This document shows positions 1 to 5,591 of a DNA stretch of 7,415 bases, piece after piece. The notes beneath the pieces were generated by a model. The model was not told the DNA's origin and ran no database searches. It was given only the letters and a program-made list of their open reading frames with translations. The stretch is from Legionellales bacterium UBA4722 (lineage in GTDB: Bacteria; Pseudomonadota; Gammaproteobacteria; DSM-16500): the NCBI GenBank assembly GCA_002404295.1, contig DHJK01000161.1, positions 1 to 7,415 on the forward strand, in the 5' to 3' direction. The stretch's first letter is position 1. Each line of letters starts with the position of its first letter. Position numbers and translations under genes: made by a program.

Positions 1-1189
1 TGGTGTGATTGTTCCAGATGACACTACTAGTTATGATAATTATATCAAAGTAGAAAATAGACAACTTCTCCCAGATCATTTTTTTAATTACCATATGAAG
101 CATACTTTAAGCTTATCGTATGAAAATAAAGTATATCGCTTCATATTACTTCCCGGAATATTGGAACTGTTTCAATATATTGTTATCAAATTGAAAAATA
201 AAGTAAGGGTTTCATTTTATTCAGCGGGTCATGAAGCTAGAAATATTGAATTAATCAATCTTCTAAAGGAAAGAGTAGCGTTATTGGCAGGAATTCATCC
301 TGATAAAATTATTTGGCCTGTCTATTCTTTTCAGCATTGCATTCAACTATCAACAAACAGTGAACTACAGCCAAATTCAACTACAAATCCACATATTCCA
401 GCAGGTATAAATTTTTGGAATTATCGTGAGAGCAGCTTTAAAAAGCATTTATATTCAATATGGGGGCCTGATATTCGTAATGTGATTTTAATTGATAATA
501 ATTATGAAATGGTGATGTTTAATGAAACAAATAATCATTTAAAAACGCCTACTTGTACTACTTTTTCAGGCGCAGATTTCAAAAATTATCGTGGTACACT
601 GATGCACGAAGCAAAACCTTTAGAATTAAGTAGTCAATACTTAGAAGAAAAAAAATTTTATGAAGGTAATTTGGCATTCATGATAGCGGGATATCTTCCA
701 GAAATTATATTTTGTATGAAGAAATTAAAAATATCTGCATCAAGTGCATTATCGTTGCTGCAAATTTGCCCAGAAACGAATAAATATAAACCTGCTTTAA
801 CGCATAAACCAATTCACGAGCAATATGAGCCCGTATATTATTATCAGGGATTTTGTATATTACAAAATTTATTTCCAAAGCTCAGGTTATATGCCCCTTA
901 TCCTGATTATGCTCTAGAAGCATTAAAAGTATTTGTAGATGAAAAACAAAAAATATTCATCAAATATGCACTCATGAATGAGACCAAGCAATATTGGCCT
1001 CCTACACTTTATCATATCATCAATCAATATTATGGCGATTTCAAAAAGCGCACTTCTGTATCAACTGAGGGGTTTTTTTCGAGATCCGAGCCTTACAATC
1101 CAAGGTTAAATCAAAGAGAAGATGAAATACCCGTTCAATTAAAAGAAAGTCCTTCTGATAAAACTGTTTTGTGTTGTGCAATATTATGA
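1..1189 (+). CDS. FCP1/NIF-like HAD phosphatase-family protein with C-terminal CaaX box, 5' end cut; candidate effector
   Basis: Open from the first base of the window, so the true start lies outside and no ribosome site is seen. Residue numbers count from the codon at position 5. The order of motifs fits the FCP1/SCP (NIF) branch of HAD phosphatases. The visible N-terminus GVIVPDD is what normally follows the DxD nucleophile motif. Next come a PG-x-x-E-L segment (50-55), a beta strand ending in FYSAG (71-75, motif II Ser73), FKKHL (145-149, candidate motif III Lys147) and VILIDNN (160-166, acidic motif IV). Residues from about 205 to 394 match nothing I recognise. The protein ends in CCAIL. 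CAIL is a CaaX box with Leu last, the type geranylgeranylated in eukaryotes and the same tetrapeptide as in G-protein gamma-2. An acidic EDE patch about 20 residues from the end suits a Dot/Icm signal. Likely role: a prenylated phosphatase-like effector anchored on host membranes. Substrate unknown; catalysis depends on the unseen DxD. Confidence 0.72.
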   Translation, partial: GVIVPDDTTSYDNYIKVENRQLLPDHFFNYHMKHTLSLSYENKVYRFILLPGILELFQYIVIKLKNKVRVSFYSAGHEARNIELINLLKERVALLAGIHPDKIIWPVYSFQHCIQLSTNSELQPNSTTNPHIPAGINFWNYRESSFKKHLYSIWGPDIRNVILIDNNYEMVMFNETNNHLKTPTCTTFSGADFKNYRGTLMHEAKPLELSSQYLEEKKFYEGNLAFMIAGYLPEIIFCMKKLKISASSALSLLQICPETNKYKPALTHKPIHEQYEPVYYYQGFCILQNLFPKLRLYAPYPDYALEALKVFVDEKQKIFIKYALMNETKQYWPPTLYHIINQYYGDFKKRTSVSTEGFFSRSEPYNPRLNQREDEIPVQLKESPSDKTVLCCAIL

Positions 1190-1399
1190 AAGTTGCCTGT
1201 GGGGCAATTGTGAAAGAACAAATAAAATATTATATAAAAAGTTAACATCATAAAAGAGTTTGACAATTTGTTGTTTTGCCTCAAATAAAGATTGCAAGGT
1301 TTAAAGGCTGACCAAAATTCTATTAAAACCGTCCAGTTGATTACTTCTGCTCATAAATTAGGTTAAGAAGCGCCTAAGGGGAGGTAGTCGCAGTGTGAA

Positions 1400-1428
1400 T
1401 GGCATTTTTTGAAAGTGAATAAATGCCA
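1400..1428. repeat. Perfect 8-bp inverted repeat upstream of promoter
   Basis: TGGCATTT (1400-1407) is exactly mirrored by AAATGCCA (1421-1428) across a 13-base spacer. It ends 12 bases before the -35 hexamer of the next promoter and is not followed by a T run in the plus direction. That position suits an activator operator better than a terminator. No known regulator's site is recognised. An 8-bp arm in AT-rich DNA can also arise by chance. Confidence 0.4.
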
Positions 1429-1440
1429 ATAATTATATGA

Positions 1441-1468
1441 TTGAAGTTAGCCCAGTTTCTGCTAGAAT
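1441..1468 (+). promoter_or_regulatory. Sigma-70-type promoter with extended -10
   Basis: TTGAAG (1441-1446), a 16-base spacer, then TAGAAT (1463-1468) preceded by TGC, giving an extended -10. Transcription would start near 1475, about 22 bases before the ATG at 1498. This argues against translation from the in-frame TTG at 1441, which lies inside the -35 box. It probably drives both following genes. Confidence 0.6.
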
Positions 1469-1497
1469 GTCGAAAATTAAAAAACAGAGGATTTTTC

Positions 1498-1923
1498 ATG
1501 ACGACAACAAGACAGCTCAATGAAACCTTGGGCAAGAAGAACAATACTACAAAGATGAAAATCAAAAAGAAGAAACGACCTAATAATTCGACTAACTCAA
1601 CGGCCATGCTTTTTGATTCTATAAATTCAACTACCAGCCATGATAATCTCACCCTCATTCCATCATCGAATTTAACCGATTTTTCTAATAATACTTATGC
1701 GAATCAGTCTGCTATTAATAATAGGATTGTTGTACAAGAAAATAACTCATCTCTATTTGGCGCTTTAGTAGGTGTTACCGCGACTGCAATGTTATTTTTT
1801 GGTTGTTGTTTGAGGCAACATAATAAAAAGCAACAGCAAAAAGATAAAAAAGCTGAAAATGAGGAACTTTTAACACAAATGAACAAATTTGGTAAGTCAT
1901 CATTTTCTAGCGTAAAGCTTTAA
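1498..1923 (+). CDS. Small single-pass membrane protein, sequon-rich N-terminus; candidate effector
   Basis: 141 residues; no family recognised. The ATG at 1498 is chosen because AGAGGA (1486-1491) sits 6 bases before it and the longer TTG-started frame begins inside the promoter. The first 85 residues are polar, rich in Asn, Ser and Thr, with 13 N-x-S/T sequons and a basic cluster KKKKR (23-27). One hydrophobic segment follows (about 86-105, beginning LFGALVG and ending FFGCCL). Two cysteines at its edge (103-104) resemble palmitoylation sites. The tail is Lys- and Gln-rich, then has ENEELL (121-125 region), an acidic block like those in Dot/Icm secretion signals, and ends in VKL. The tail is the more basic side, so it should face the cytosol with the sequon region outside or in a lumen, although KKKKR works against this. 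There is no cleavable signal peptide. It shares an operon with the U-box/ankyrin gene 34 bases downstream. Function unknown. Confidence 0.7.
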   Translation: MTTTRQLNETLGKKNNTTKMKIKKKKRPNNSTNSTAMLFDSINSTTSHDNLTLIPSSNLTDFSNNTYANQSAINNRIVVQENNSSLFGALVGVTATAMLFFGCCLRQHNKKQQQKDKKAENEELLTQMNKFGKSSFSSVKL

Positions 1924-1957
1924 ACATTCAATTTATACAGATAAAGGAAAAAAATAA

Positions 1958-3472
1958 ATGAAAAGCGCACAAAAAGAAACATCTAAACCACTTTCTAAAT
2001 TTGAGACTAGCCCACGCGTTGGCCAGAAAAATCATACTAAAGTCGTTTCTATAAATATGCAGACTGTAGCGGCTACGATAGAAAAAGCTAAACATAATGT
2101 AACGACATCCGCTAATAGTCCATTAGAAAACACAACAAAAACCCCAGAAGAAAAAACAACTTTTACTTTTTCAGATGTTGTTTCTCAATCTTTACCCGCG
2201 CCATTAGCGGATTTTCGTCATTTTGATTCTATGCAGACCGTATTTAACACATTATTAAATTTGCCTGAAGATAAAAATGAGATCGATAATCTTCGACAGG
2301 AAGTCCTTAAAACTGATTCTAAATTATTCTGTAAACGAACAAAGCTGATCATGTCGGATCCTGTGATAATAGTGCCTAATGGCGAAATCGCTGAGCGTGA
2401 AGCAATTATCAAAGAAAATATAACGGGTATACCATTAAAACTAATTGATGCAACTGTTATTGCTAAACAAATTAAATCCCAATTACATAATCGTCATTAT
2501 TTGGAAAAAATTCAATATTTACCCATTGCATGGATGGAAGAAATGGCGGATGCCTGCAAGCGTGGTAATGTAGCAACAATACGTCAACTCTATAAAAAAA
2601 ATTATCGATTATTAATGATGCCTAAACATGATACTCAATGCATACCATTACAGTATGCTATTCAAAATGAACAAAGTCTTATGACTGTTCTTGAATTACT
2701 TGATAATCGCCGTAAAGGTTTGGCATTGGCAAGCTTATTGCATCCAGATAGGTTAGGTTATTTACCCTTAGATAATGCTTTGCACTATAATAGTTCTTTA
2801 AATATCATTCTAAAATTGATGGCATGCATGGGTGATGCATTGAATTCATATACCTTGAAGGGTACGTTACCTGAAAAAAGAAAATCTATGTTAAATCAAC
2901 TTTTGTTGGTTTGTATTTTGCGAGGGAATACAGCGTGGGCAAAAAAAGTATTGTCTTGGGGTGGCGATATGCAAGCGGTAATGGATCAAGATAAAACAGT
3001 ATTAGCAATTGCTGTTGCACAACGGGTAAATCCAGATGTCATAGCCGAATTAGTTGATTTTTCTAAATCGAGTGAGGCATCGAGTACTTCTGCTTTATTA
3101 GAAAAGTCAGTAGAAAAACCCTCGTCTCTGTCAAGCAAAGCATCAACTATTTTGCCATTACGAATTATAACAGACGACACTGATTCACCGGTTGTAAAAT
3201 CGAGTTCTAAAGTCCAAAAAACATTGACTGGTACTACTTCGCAAGTTATGAATCAACTGAGCGAGAATAAAAATTCTTACCCAACATTGCCGCCTTCTCG
3301 AAGTCAGTTACTGAAAAATAATGTTTCGAAAAAATCACTCCCTAGTGTAGGAGAGTTATCTAAACCTCAGTTTTTGCCCCTTGGTCCTTGTATGTTGCAG
3401 TCAAGAGGCAAGCCAACAGCTGCAGAGCAGGTAGCCACAGTAAAGTTTGCTAATACGTATAAGCGTAGGTAG
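1958..3472 (+). CDS. U-box-like and ankyrin-like repeat protein; candidate ubiquitin-ligase effector
   Basis: 504 residues. The ATG at 1958 follows AAGGAA (1944-1949) by 8 bases. Residues 1-80 are low-complexity and polar. Residues about 123-178 read like a U-box, the E2-binding fold of some E3 ubiquitin ligases: a Cys at 125, then LIMSDPVIIVPNG (130-142), EREAI (146-150), a Pro at 159 and an amphipathic helix to about 177. The spacing agrees with the family pattern C-P-I-x-L-x-L-M-x-D-P-V-x-x-x-x-G...ER-x-x-I. From about 192 to 367 there are helix-turn-helix units resembling degenerate ankyrin repeats, for example ADACKRGNVATIRQL (197-211), PLQYAIQNEQS, PLDNALHYNSS, LLLVCILRGNTAWAKKVL and VLAIAVAQRVNPDVI. 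Residues 370-504 are Ser/Lys-rich, probably disordered, ending in YKRR. Likely role: a secreted E3 ligase that selects a host target through the repeats. The U-box call rests on pattern only, and Arg127 replaces the usual hydrophobic E2-contact residue. It probably shares the promoter at 1441. Confidence 0.65.
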   Translation: MKSAQKETSKPLSKFETSPRVGQKNHTKVVSINMQTVAATIEKAKHNVTTSANSPLENTTKTPEEKTTFTFSDVVSQSLPAPLADFRHFDSMQTVFNTLLNLPEDKNEIDNLRQEVLKTDSKLFCKRTKLIMSDPVIIVPNGEIAEREAIIKENITGIPLKLIDATVIAKQIKSQLHNRHYLEKIQYLPIAWMEEMADACKRGNVATIRQLYKKNYRLLMMPKHDTQCIPLQYAIQNEQSLMTVLELLDNRRKGLALASLLHPDRLGYLPLDNALHYNSSLNIILKLMACMGDALNSYTLKGTLPEKRKSMLNQLLLVCILRGNTAWAKKVLSWGGDMQAVMDQDKTVLAIAVAQRVNPDVIAELVDFSKSSEASSTSALLEKSVEKPSSLSSKASTILPLRIITDDTDSPVVKSSSKVQKTLTGTTSQVMNQLSENKNSYPTLPPSRSQLLKNNVSKKSLPSVGELSKPQFLPLGPCMLQSRGKPTAAEQVATVKFANTYKRR

Positions 3473-3480
3473 CAATAAGA

Positions 3481-3498
3481 GCGAAATTAGACTTTCGC
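3481..3498 (+). terminator. Short hairpin just after the U-box/ankyrin gene
   Basis: GCGAAA (3481-3486) and TTTCGC (3493-3498) form a perfect 6-bp stem with a 6-base loop, 8 bases after the stop codon. No T run follows on the plus strand, so intrinsic termination is doubtful. It may instead protect the 3' end of the mRNA. Confidence 0.3.
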
Positions 3499-3548
3499 GA
3501 TGCGGGGTGAGATAAAAAAATTTACTTTATTGCATATATACCTATTAC

Positions 3549-3578
3549 ACTTCAGGATGGCAAATCGCATCTTGAAGT
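3549..3578. terminator. 11-bp hairpin between convergent genes
   Basis: ACTTCAGGATG (3549-3559) pairs with CATCTTGAAGT (3568-3578) with a single G-T wobble and an 8-base loop. It sits between the stop of the plus-strand U-box/ankyrin gene and that of the minus-strand deacetylase, so it may end transcription in both directions. Neither side has an immediate T run. On the minus strand the first one comes about 30 bases later, near 3513-3519. Confidence 0.45.
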
Positions 3579-3618
3579 ATGATTAGTATAAACGATCGCT
3601 AGCCAGCTTCTATATGCA

Positions 3619-4380
3619 TTAAGTTCCATTTAGGATAATTCTAAAAGTTTGGTTCATTAGATTATCTACAATCATAAAACGAGGTTGTTCCATTGGTTTG
3701 AAACTTCGATTGGCGGTATGGTAACCTATAGTAAATGCCATAACATATCCAGCTTTTTCTGCTTCATTTTCTAAGTAACTATTATATATGCCAAATGGCC
3801 ATGCTAACAAAGTCACTTTCCCGCCTAATTTATCTTCTAAAATTCTTTTTGAAATGACCAATTCTTTTGTTACATACTGTTCATAAGATGAAGCTGAAAG
3901 TTTTCTTTTTGAAATCTTAAAGTTCGGATGCGAGTAAGTGTGTCCTTGTATGTCAAAAAGTCCCGATCCTTTTAATTCTTTTAATTGATCCCATGACATG
4001 AAATTCTTTTCATTTGAAATGCTTCCGGGATAAATAAATAAAGTAACTGGAATATTTAATCTTTTTACGATTGGATACATATAAGTATATACAGATTCCC
4101 AGCCATCATCGGCAGTAACAACAACAGGCTTTGGAGGCAGTGTATTTCGTTTACCTTGTAAATATTCAACGGCTTCTTTTAAGGAAATAAAGGTAAATCC
4201 GTGCTCCTTTAATAGCTTTAAATTCGCTTCAAATTTTTGTGGCGTGACAGTCATGCTACCTGGAACAGTGGGATTAAAATTATGATAAAGAATAATAGGT
4301 ATGTTAAGACTAGTATTCGCAAATGAGGTATAAGGGAACAGGATTGTAAGTACTACGATACAAAAATAAATGAACCTCAT
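3619..4380 (-). CDS. Secreted polysaccharide deacetylase (NodB-like)
   Basis: 253 residues. The start is fixed by GGAGGA (complement of 4384-4389), 3 bases before the ATG. A signal peptide covers about 1-21 (hydrophobic core, probable cut after SFA), so the product is periplasmic or exported. The family's early IPIILYHNF strand is at 27-35. The NodB catalytic motifs are present. TADDGW (89-94) carries the catalytic base Asp91 and metal ligand Asp92, with Ala where Phe is most common. HTYSH (147-151) supplies the two metal His. WPFGIYN (194-200) matches the motif-3 loop. Such enzymes remove N-acetyl groups from GlcNAc-type polymers such as poly-GlcNAc, peptidoglycan or chitooligomers; length and layout resemble the deacetylase half of PgaB-like proteins. 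The substrate cannot be told from sequence. It stands alone, convergent with the effector operon and divergent from the BON gene, so it is probably transcribed singly. Confidence 0.9.
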   Translation of the reverse strand: MRFIYFCIVVLTILFPYTSFANTSLNIPIILYHNFNPTVPGSMTVTPQKFEANLKLLKEHGFTFISLKEAVEYLQGKRNTLPPKPVVVTADDGWESVYTYMYPIVKRLNIPVTLFIYPGSISNEKNFMSWDQLKELKGSGLFDIQGHTYSHPNFKISKRKLSASSYEQYVTKELVISKRILEDKLGGKVTLLAWPFGIYNSYLENEAEKAGYVMAFTIGYHTANRSFKPMEQPRFMIVDNLMNQTFRIILNGT

Positions 4381-4413
4381 AAATCCTCCGTGTTCGATAA
4401 GTCCTAGACCTAA

Positions 4414-4442
4414 ACATTAACTATAAGTAGACGTTGAGTCAA
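4414..4442 (-). promoter_or_regulatory. Possible promoter for the deacetylase gene
   Basis: On the minus strand TTGACT (complement of 4437-4442) is followed after 17 bases by TAATGT (complement of 4414-4419). The -35 is close to consensus and the -10 is weak. The distance to the start codon is sensible. The -35 box lies inside the beta-barrel remnant, so it may have been acquired when the region was rearranged. Confidence 0.35.
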
Positions 4443-4577
4443 ATTGATTTAAATGAAACGGCGCCAGGATTTAATGTTGCATATACAGAACATTACTCTA
4501 CCTACGTAGCAGCAGTTGTTCAGTATCCTATTGTGGACAATTTTAATGTATTAGGTAAATTAGGCGTTGCTTATTGA
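4431..4577 (+). pseudogene. Remnant of an outer-membrane beta-barrel (OmpA-like/opacity porin) gene
   Basis: A 48-codon open stretch with no usable start (only an in-frame TTG at 4434, after a stop at 4428-4430) and no ribosome site, ending in TGA at 4575. Its translation has barrel character: alternating polar and hydrophobic residues, aromatic girdle residues and a turn, with AYTEHYSTYVAAVVQYP followed by VDNFNVLGKLGVAY. The pattern YP-hydrophobic-x-DNF-x-hydrophobic-x-GKLG is typical of the middle of OmpA-like or opacity-type porins. The rest of the barrel (normally 170 residues or more) is missing on both sides, so this is a decayed fragment and probably not expressed. The family call is from memory of strand patterns. 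Confidence 0.5.
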
Positions 4578-4606
4578 AGTGATTAATCATAAACGGGATT
4601 GATTAT

Positions 4607-4635
4607 TTGATCACGTTTTCTCATCTATATATATA
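4607..4635 (+). promoter_or_regulatory. Possible promoter for the BON-domain gene
   Basis: TTGATC (4607-4612), a 17-base spacer and TATATA (4630-4635) within a short TA repeat. This would give a leader of about 110 bases. A second weaker candidate nearer the gene is TTGCTG (4664-4669), 17 bases, TACTGT (4687-4692). The choice between them is open. Confidence 0.35.
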
Positions 4636-4666
4636 TTTCCATTTTCCTGCATCGGACTCAGAATTG

Positions 4667-4706
4667 CTGTTTTATTAAAAACAGTGTACTGTGATAAATT
4701 CACTGT
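4667..4706 (+). promoter_or_regulatory. Hairpin and repeated ACTGT elements upstream of the BON gene
   Basis: CTGTTTT (4667-4673) and AAAACAG (4678-4684) form a 7-bp stem with a 4-base loop. Overlapping it, ACAGT (4681-4685) faces ACTGT (4688-4692), and another ACTGT lies at 4702-4706, followed by a T5 run at 4709-4713. This could be an operator, a leader hairpin or a weak attenuator (ACAGTG 4681-4686 with CACTGT 4701-4706, then Ts). Confidence 0.3.
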
Positions 4707-4749
4707 AGTTTTTAGATTATTTTGGTTTGAATAGGCAGGAGGTCGTTAC

Positions 4750-5325
4750 ATGAAAGTCGTTTCTTTGCTAAAAGCTGTACTATTTACCGGATTCATTATG
4801 TATTCTGTCCAATTATTTGCTGACACTCCCTTATCTGATGATGCTATTACCAGTAAAGTTAAAATGAAAATAGCTGAAGATCCTCTGCTCAAGCATTCTC
4901 AGTTGAATGTCAATGTGAGTACAGATCATCAAGTTGTCACTTACTCAGGCGTTGTGAACTCAGAAAGTGAGGCTAGTACCTTAGTGGAACTTGCCGAGTC
5001 TACGGTGGATGTCAAAGATGTGAATACGACTGATCTGAAAGTTAAGGGAAGCAAGCAACTGTTATCTGATACATACATAACAGCTAAAGTGAAAGGAAAA
5101 TTCATTAATGAAAAACTTTTCGGTGATAAGGACATTTCTGCTTGGGATATAAAAGTTGAAACAAATAATGGTGTTGTGTATTTAACAGGCACAACGGATA
5201 GTAAGACTCAAGTAGAAAATGCAGTTAAACTTGCGAAAGCAATTTCTGGTGTAAAAGAGGTAAAATTTAGAATTATAGTCAAGAAAGGTGACCGTGTCGC
5301 TAATTATGAAATGAAAAATTATTAA
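4750..5325 (+). CDS. Periplasmic protein with two BON domains (OsmY-like)
   Basis: 191 residues. AGGAGG (4737-4742) sits 7 bases before the ATG. A signal peptide covers about 1-24 (core LLKAVLFTGFIMY, probable cut after LFA), so the mature protein is periplasmic. Two BON units follow. The first, about 29-99, starts DDAITSKVKMKI and contains the glycine strand VVTYSGVV. The second, about 105-182, starts DTYITAKVKGKF and contains GVVYLTGTT and a closing VKEVKF strand. This is the architecture and length of E. coli OsmY, a periplasmic stress-induced protein; BON domains bind membranes or phospholipids. It is followed by the DUF3309 gene after 74 bases and may be cotranscribed with it. Expected role: envelope maintenance under osmotic or stationary-phase stress, from family knowledge. 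I do not assign the name osmY because several BON paralogues usually exist. Confidence 0.9.
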   Translation: MKVVSLLKAVLFTGFIMYSVQLFADTPLSDDAITSKVKMKIAEDPLLKHSQLNVNVSTDHQVVTYSGVVNSESEASTLVELAESTVDVKDVNTTDLKVKGSKQLLSDTYITAKVKGKFINEKLFGDKDISAWDIKVETNNGVVYLTGTTDSKTQVENAVKLAKAISGVKEVKFRIIVKKGDRVANYEMKNY

Positions 5326-5399
5326 AGTATATGCAGCATGTGTTTTATAGGGGATGTACTGAGACGTGTTTTTTATTTTTAACTTGTTAAGGAGTCAAT

Positions 5400-5558
5400 A
5401 TGTCATTAGGTGCTATTTTATTAATTGTTTTAATACTCATTTTGCTCGGAGTCATTCCTACCTGGCCTCACAGTAAAAATTGGGGATATTATCCAAGTGG
5501 CGGCGTTGGCGTGCTACTGTTGATAATAATAATATTGCTATTGATGGGTTATATTTGA
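5400..5558 (+). CDS. DUF3309 family small membrane protein
   Basis: 52 residues. AAGGAG (5389-5394) lies 5 bases before the ATG. The protein consists of a hydrophobic helix (about 3-19), the conserved centre IPTWPHSKNWGYYPSGGVG (19-37) and a second hydrophobic helix (38-50). This layout and the PTWP...WGY.PSGG core are the hallmark of DUF3309, a widespread small proteobacterial inner-membrane protein of unknown function. It is too short for many gene finders. It lies between the BON gene (74 bases before) and the FAD enzyme (33 bases after), all on the plus strand. Confidence 0.88.
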   Translation: MSLGAILLIVLILILLGVIPTWPHSKNWGYYPSGGVGVLLLIIIILLLMGYI

Positions 5559-5564
5559 TTTTAA

Positions 5565-5584
5565 CTTGATTTTATATCAAGGAT
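5565..5584 (+). promoter_or_regulatory. Ribosome site of the FAD gene, partly inside a hairpin
   Basis: The Shine-Dalgarno AAGGAT (5579-5584) lies 7 bases before the GTG at 5592 and supports that start. CTTGAT (5565-5570) and ATCAAG (5576-5581) form a perfect 6-bp stem with a 5-base loop whose 3' arm covers AAG of the Shine-Dalgarno. Translation could be damped until the hairpin opens, for example by ribosomes finishing the gene that stops at 5558. Confidence 0.4.
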
Positions 5585-5591
5585 AGAATCA

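Larger units (their letters stand above)
1190..1497. other. 308-base intergenic region before the effector operon
   Basis: No convincing gene is seen on either strand. Just after the upstream stop codon lies a weak hairpin (1191-1197 with 1203-1209) without a following T run, so it is a poor terminator. A consensus TTGACA occurs at 1260-1265, but no good -10 follows it at 16 to 18 bases. The useful content is at the right end: an inverted repeat at 1400-1428 and a promoter at 1441-1468, listed separately. Confidence 0.5.

Noticed and set aside
1191..1209. Intrinsic terminator after the CaaX gene
   Set aside because: The stem is short with a wobble pair and no T run follows.
1260..1285. Promoter starting at the perfect TTGACA at 1260-1265
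   Set aside because: No acceptable -10 hexamer occurs 16 to 18 bases downstream; only AAATAA-like sequence is there.
1363..1378. PmrA-like direct repeat: on the minus strand CTTAG-N6-CTTAA, close to the CTTAA-N6-CTTAA box of Legionella/Coxiella effector promoters
   Set aside because: It has one mismatch, points away from the effector operon and is about 75 bases from its promoter, with no minus-strand gene to serve.
1441..1497. N-terminal extension of the sequon-rich protein from a TTG codon at 1441
   Set aside because: The TTG lies in the -35 box of a good promoter, has no ribosome site, and the ATG at 1498 has AGAGGA at the right distance.
1912..1923. C-terminal VKL of the membrane protein as a peroxisomal PTS1 signal
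   Set aside because: PTS1 needs a small residue (Ser, Ala or Cys) at the third-last position; Val does not fit, and the membrane span points elsewhere.
4580..4589. Perfect palindrome TGATTAATCA downstream of the barrel remnant
   Set aside because: A 10-bp AT-rich palindrome is expected by chance and is not positioned over a promoter element.
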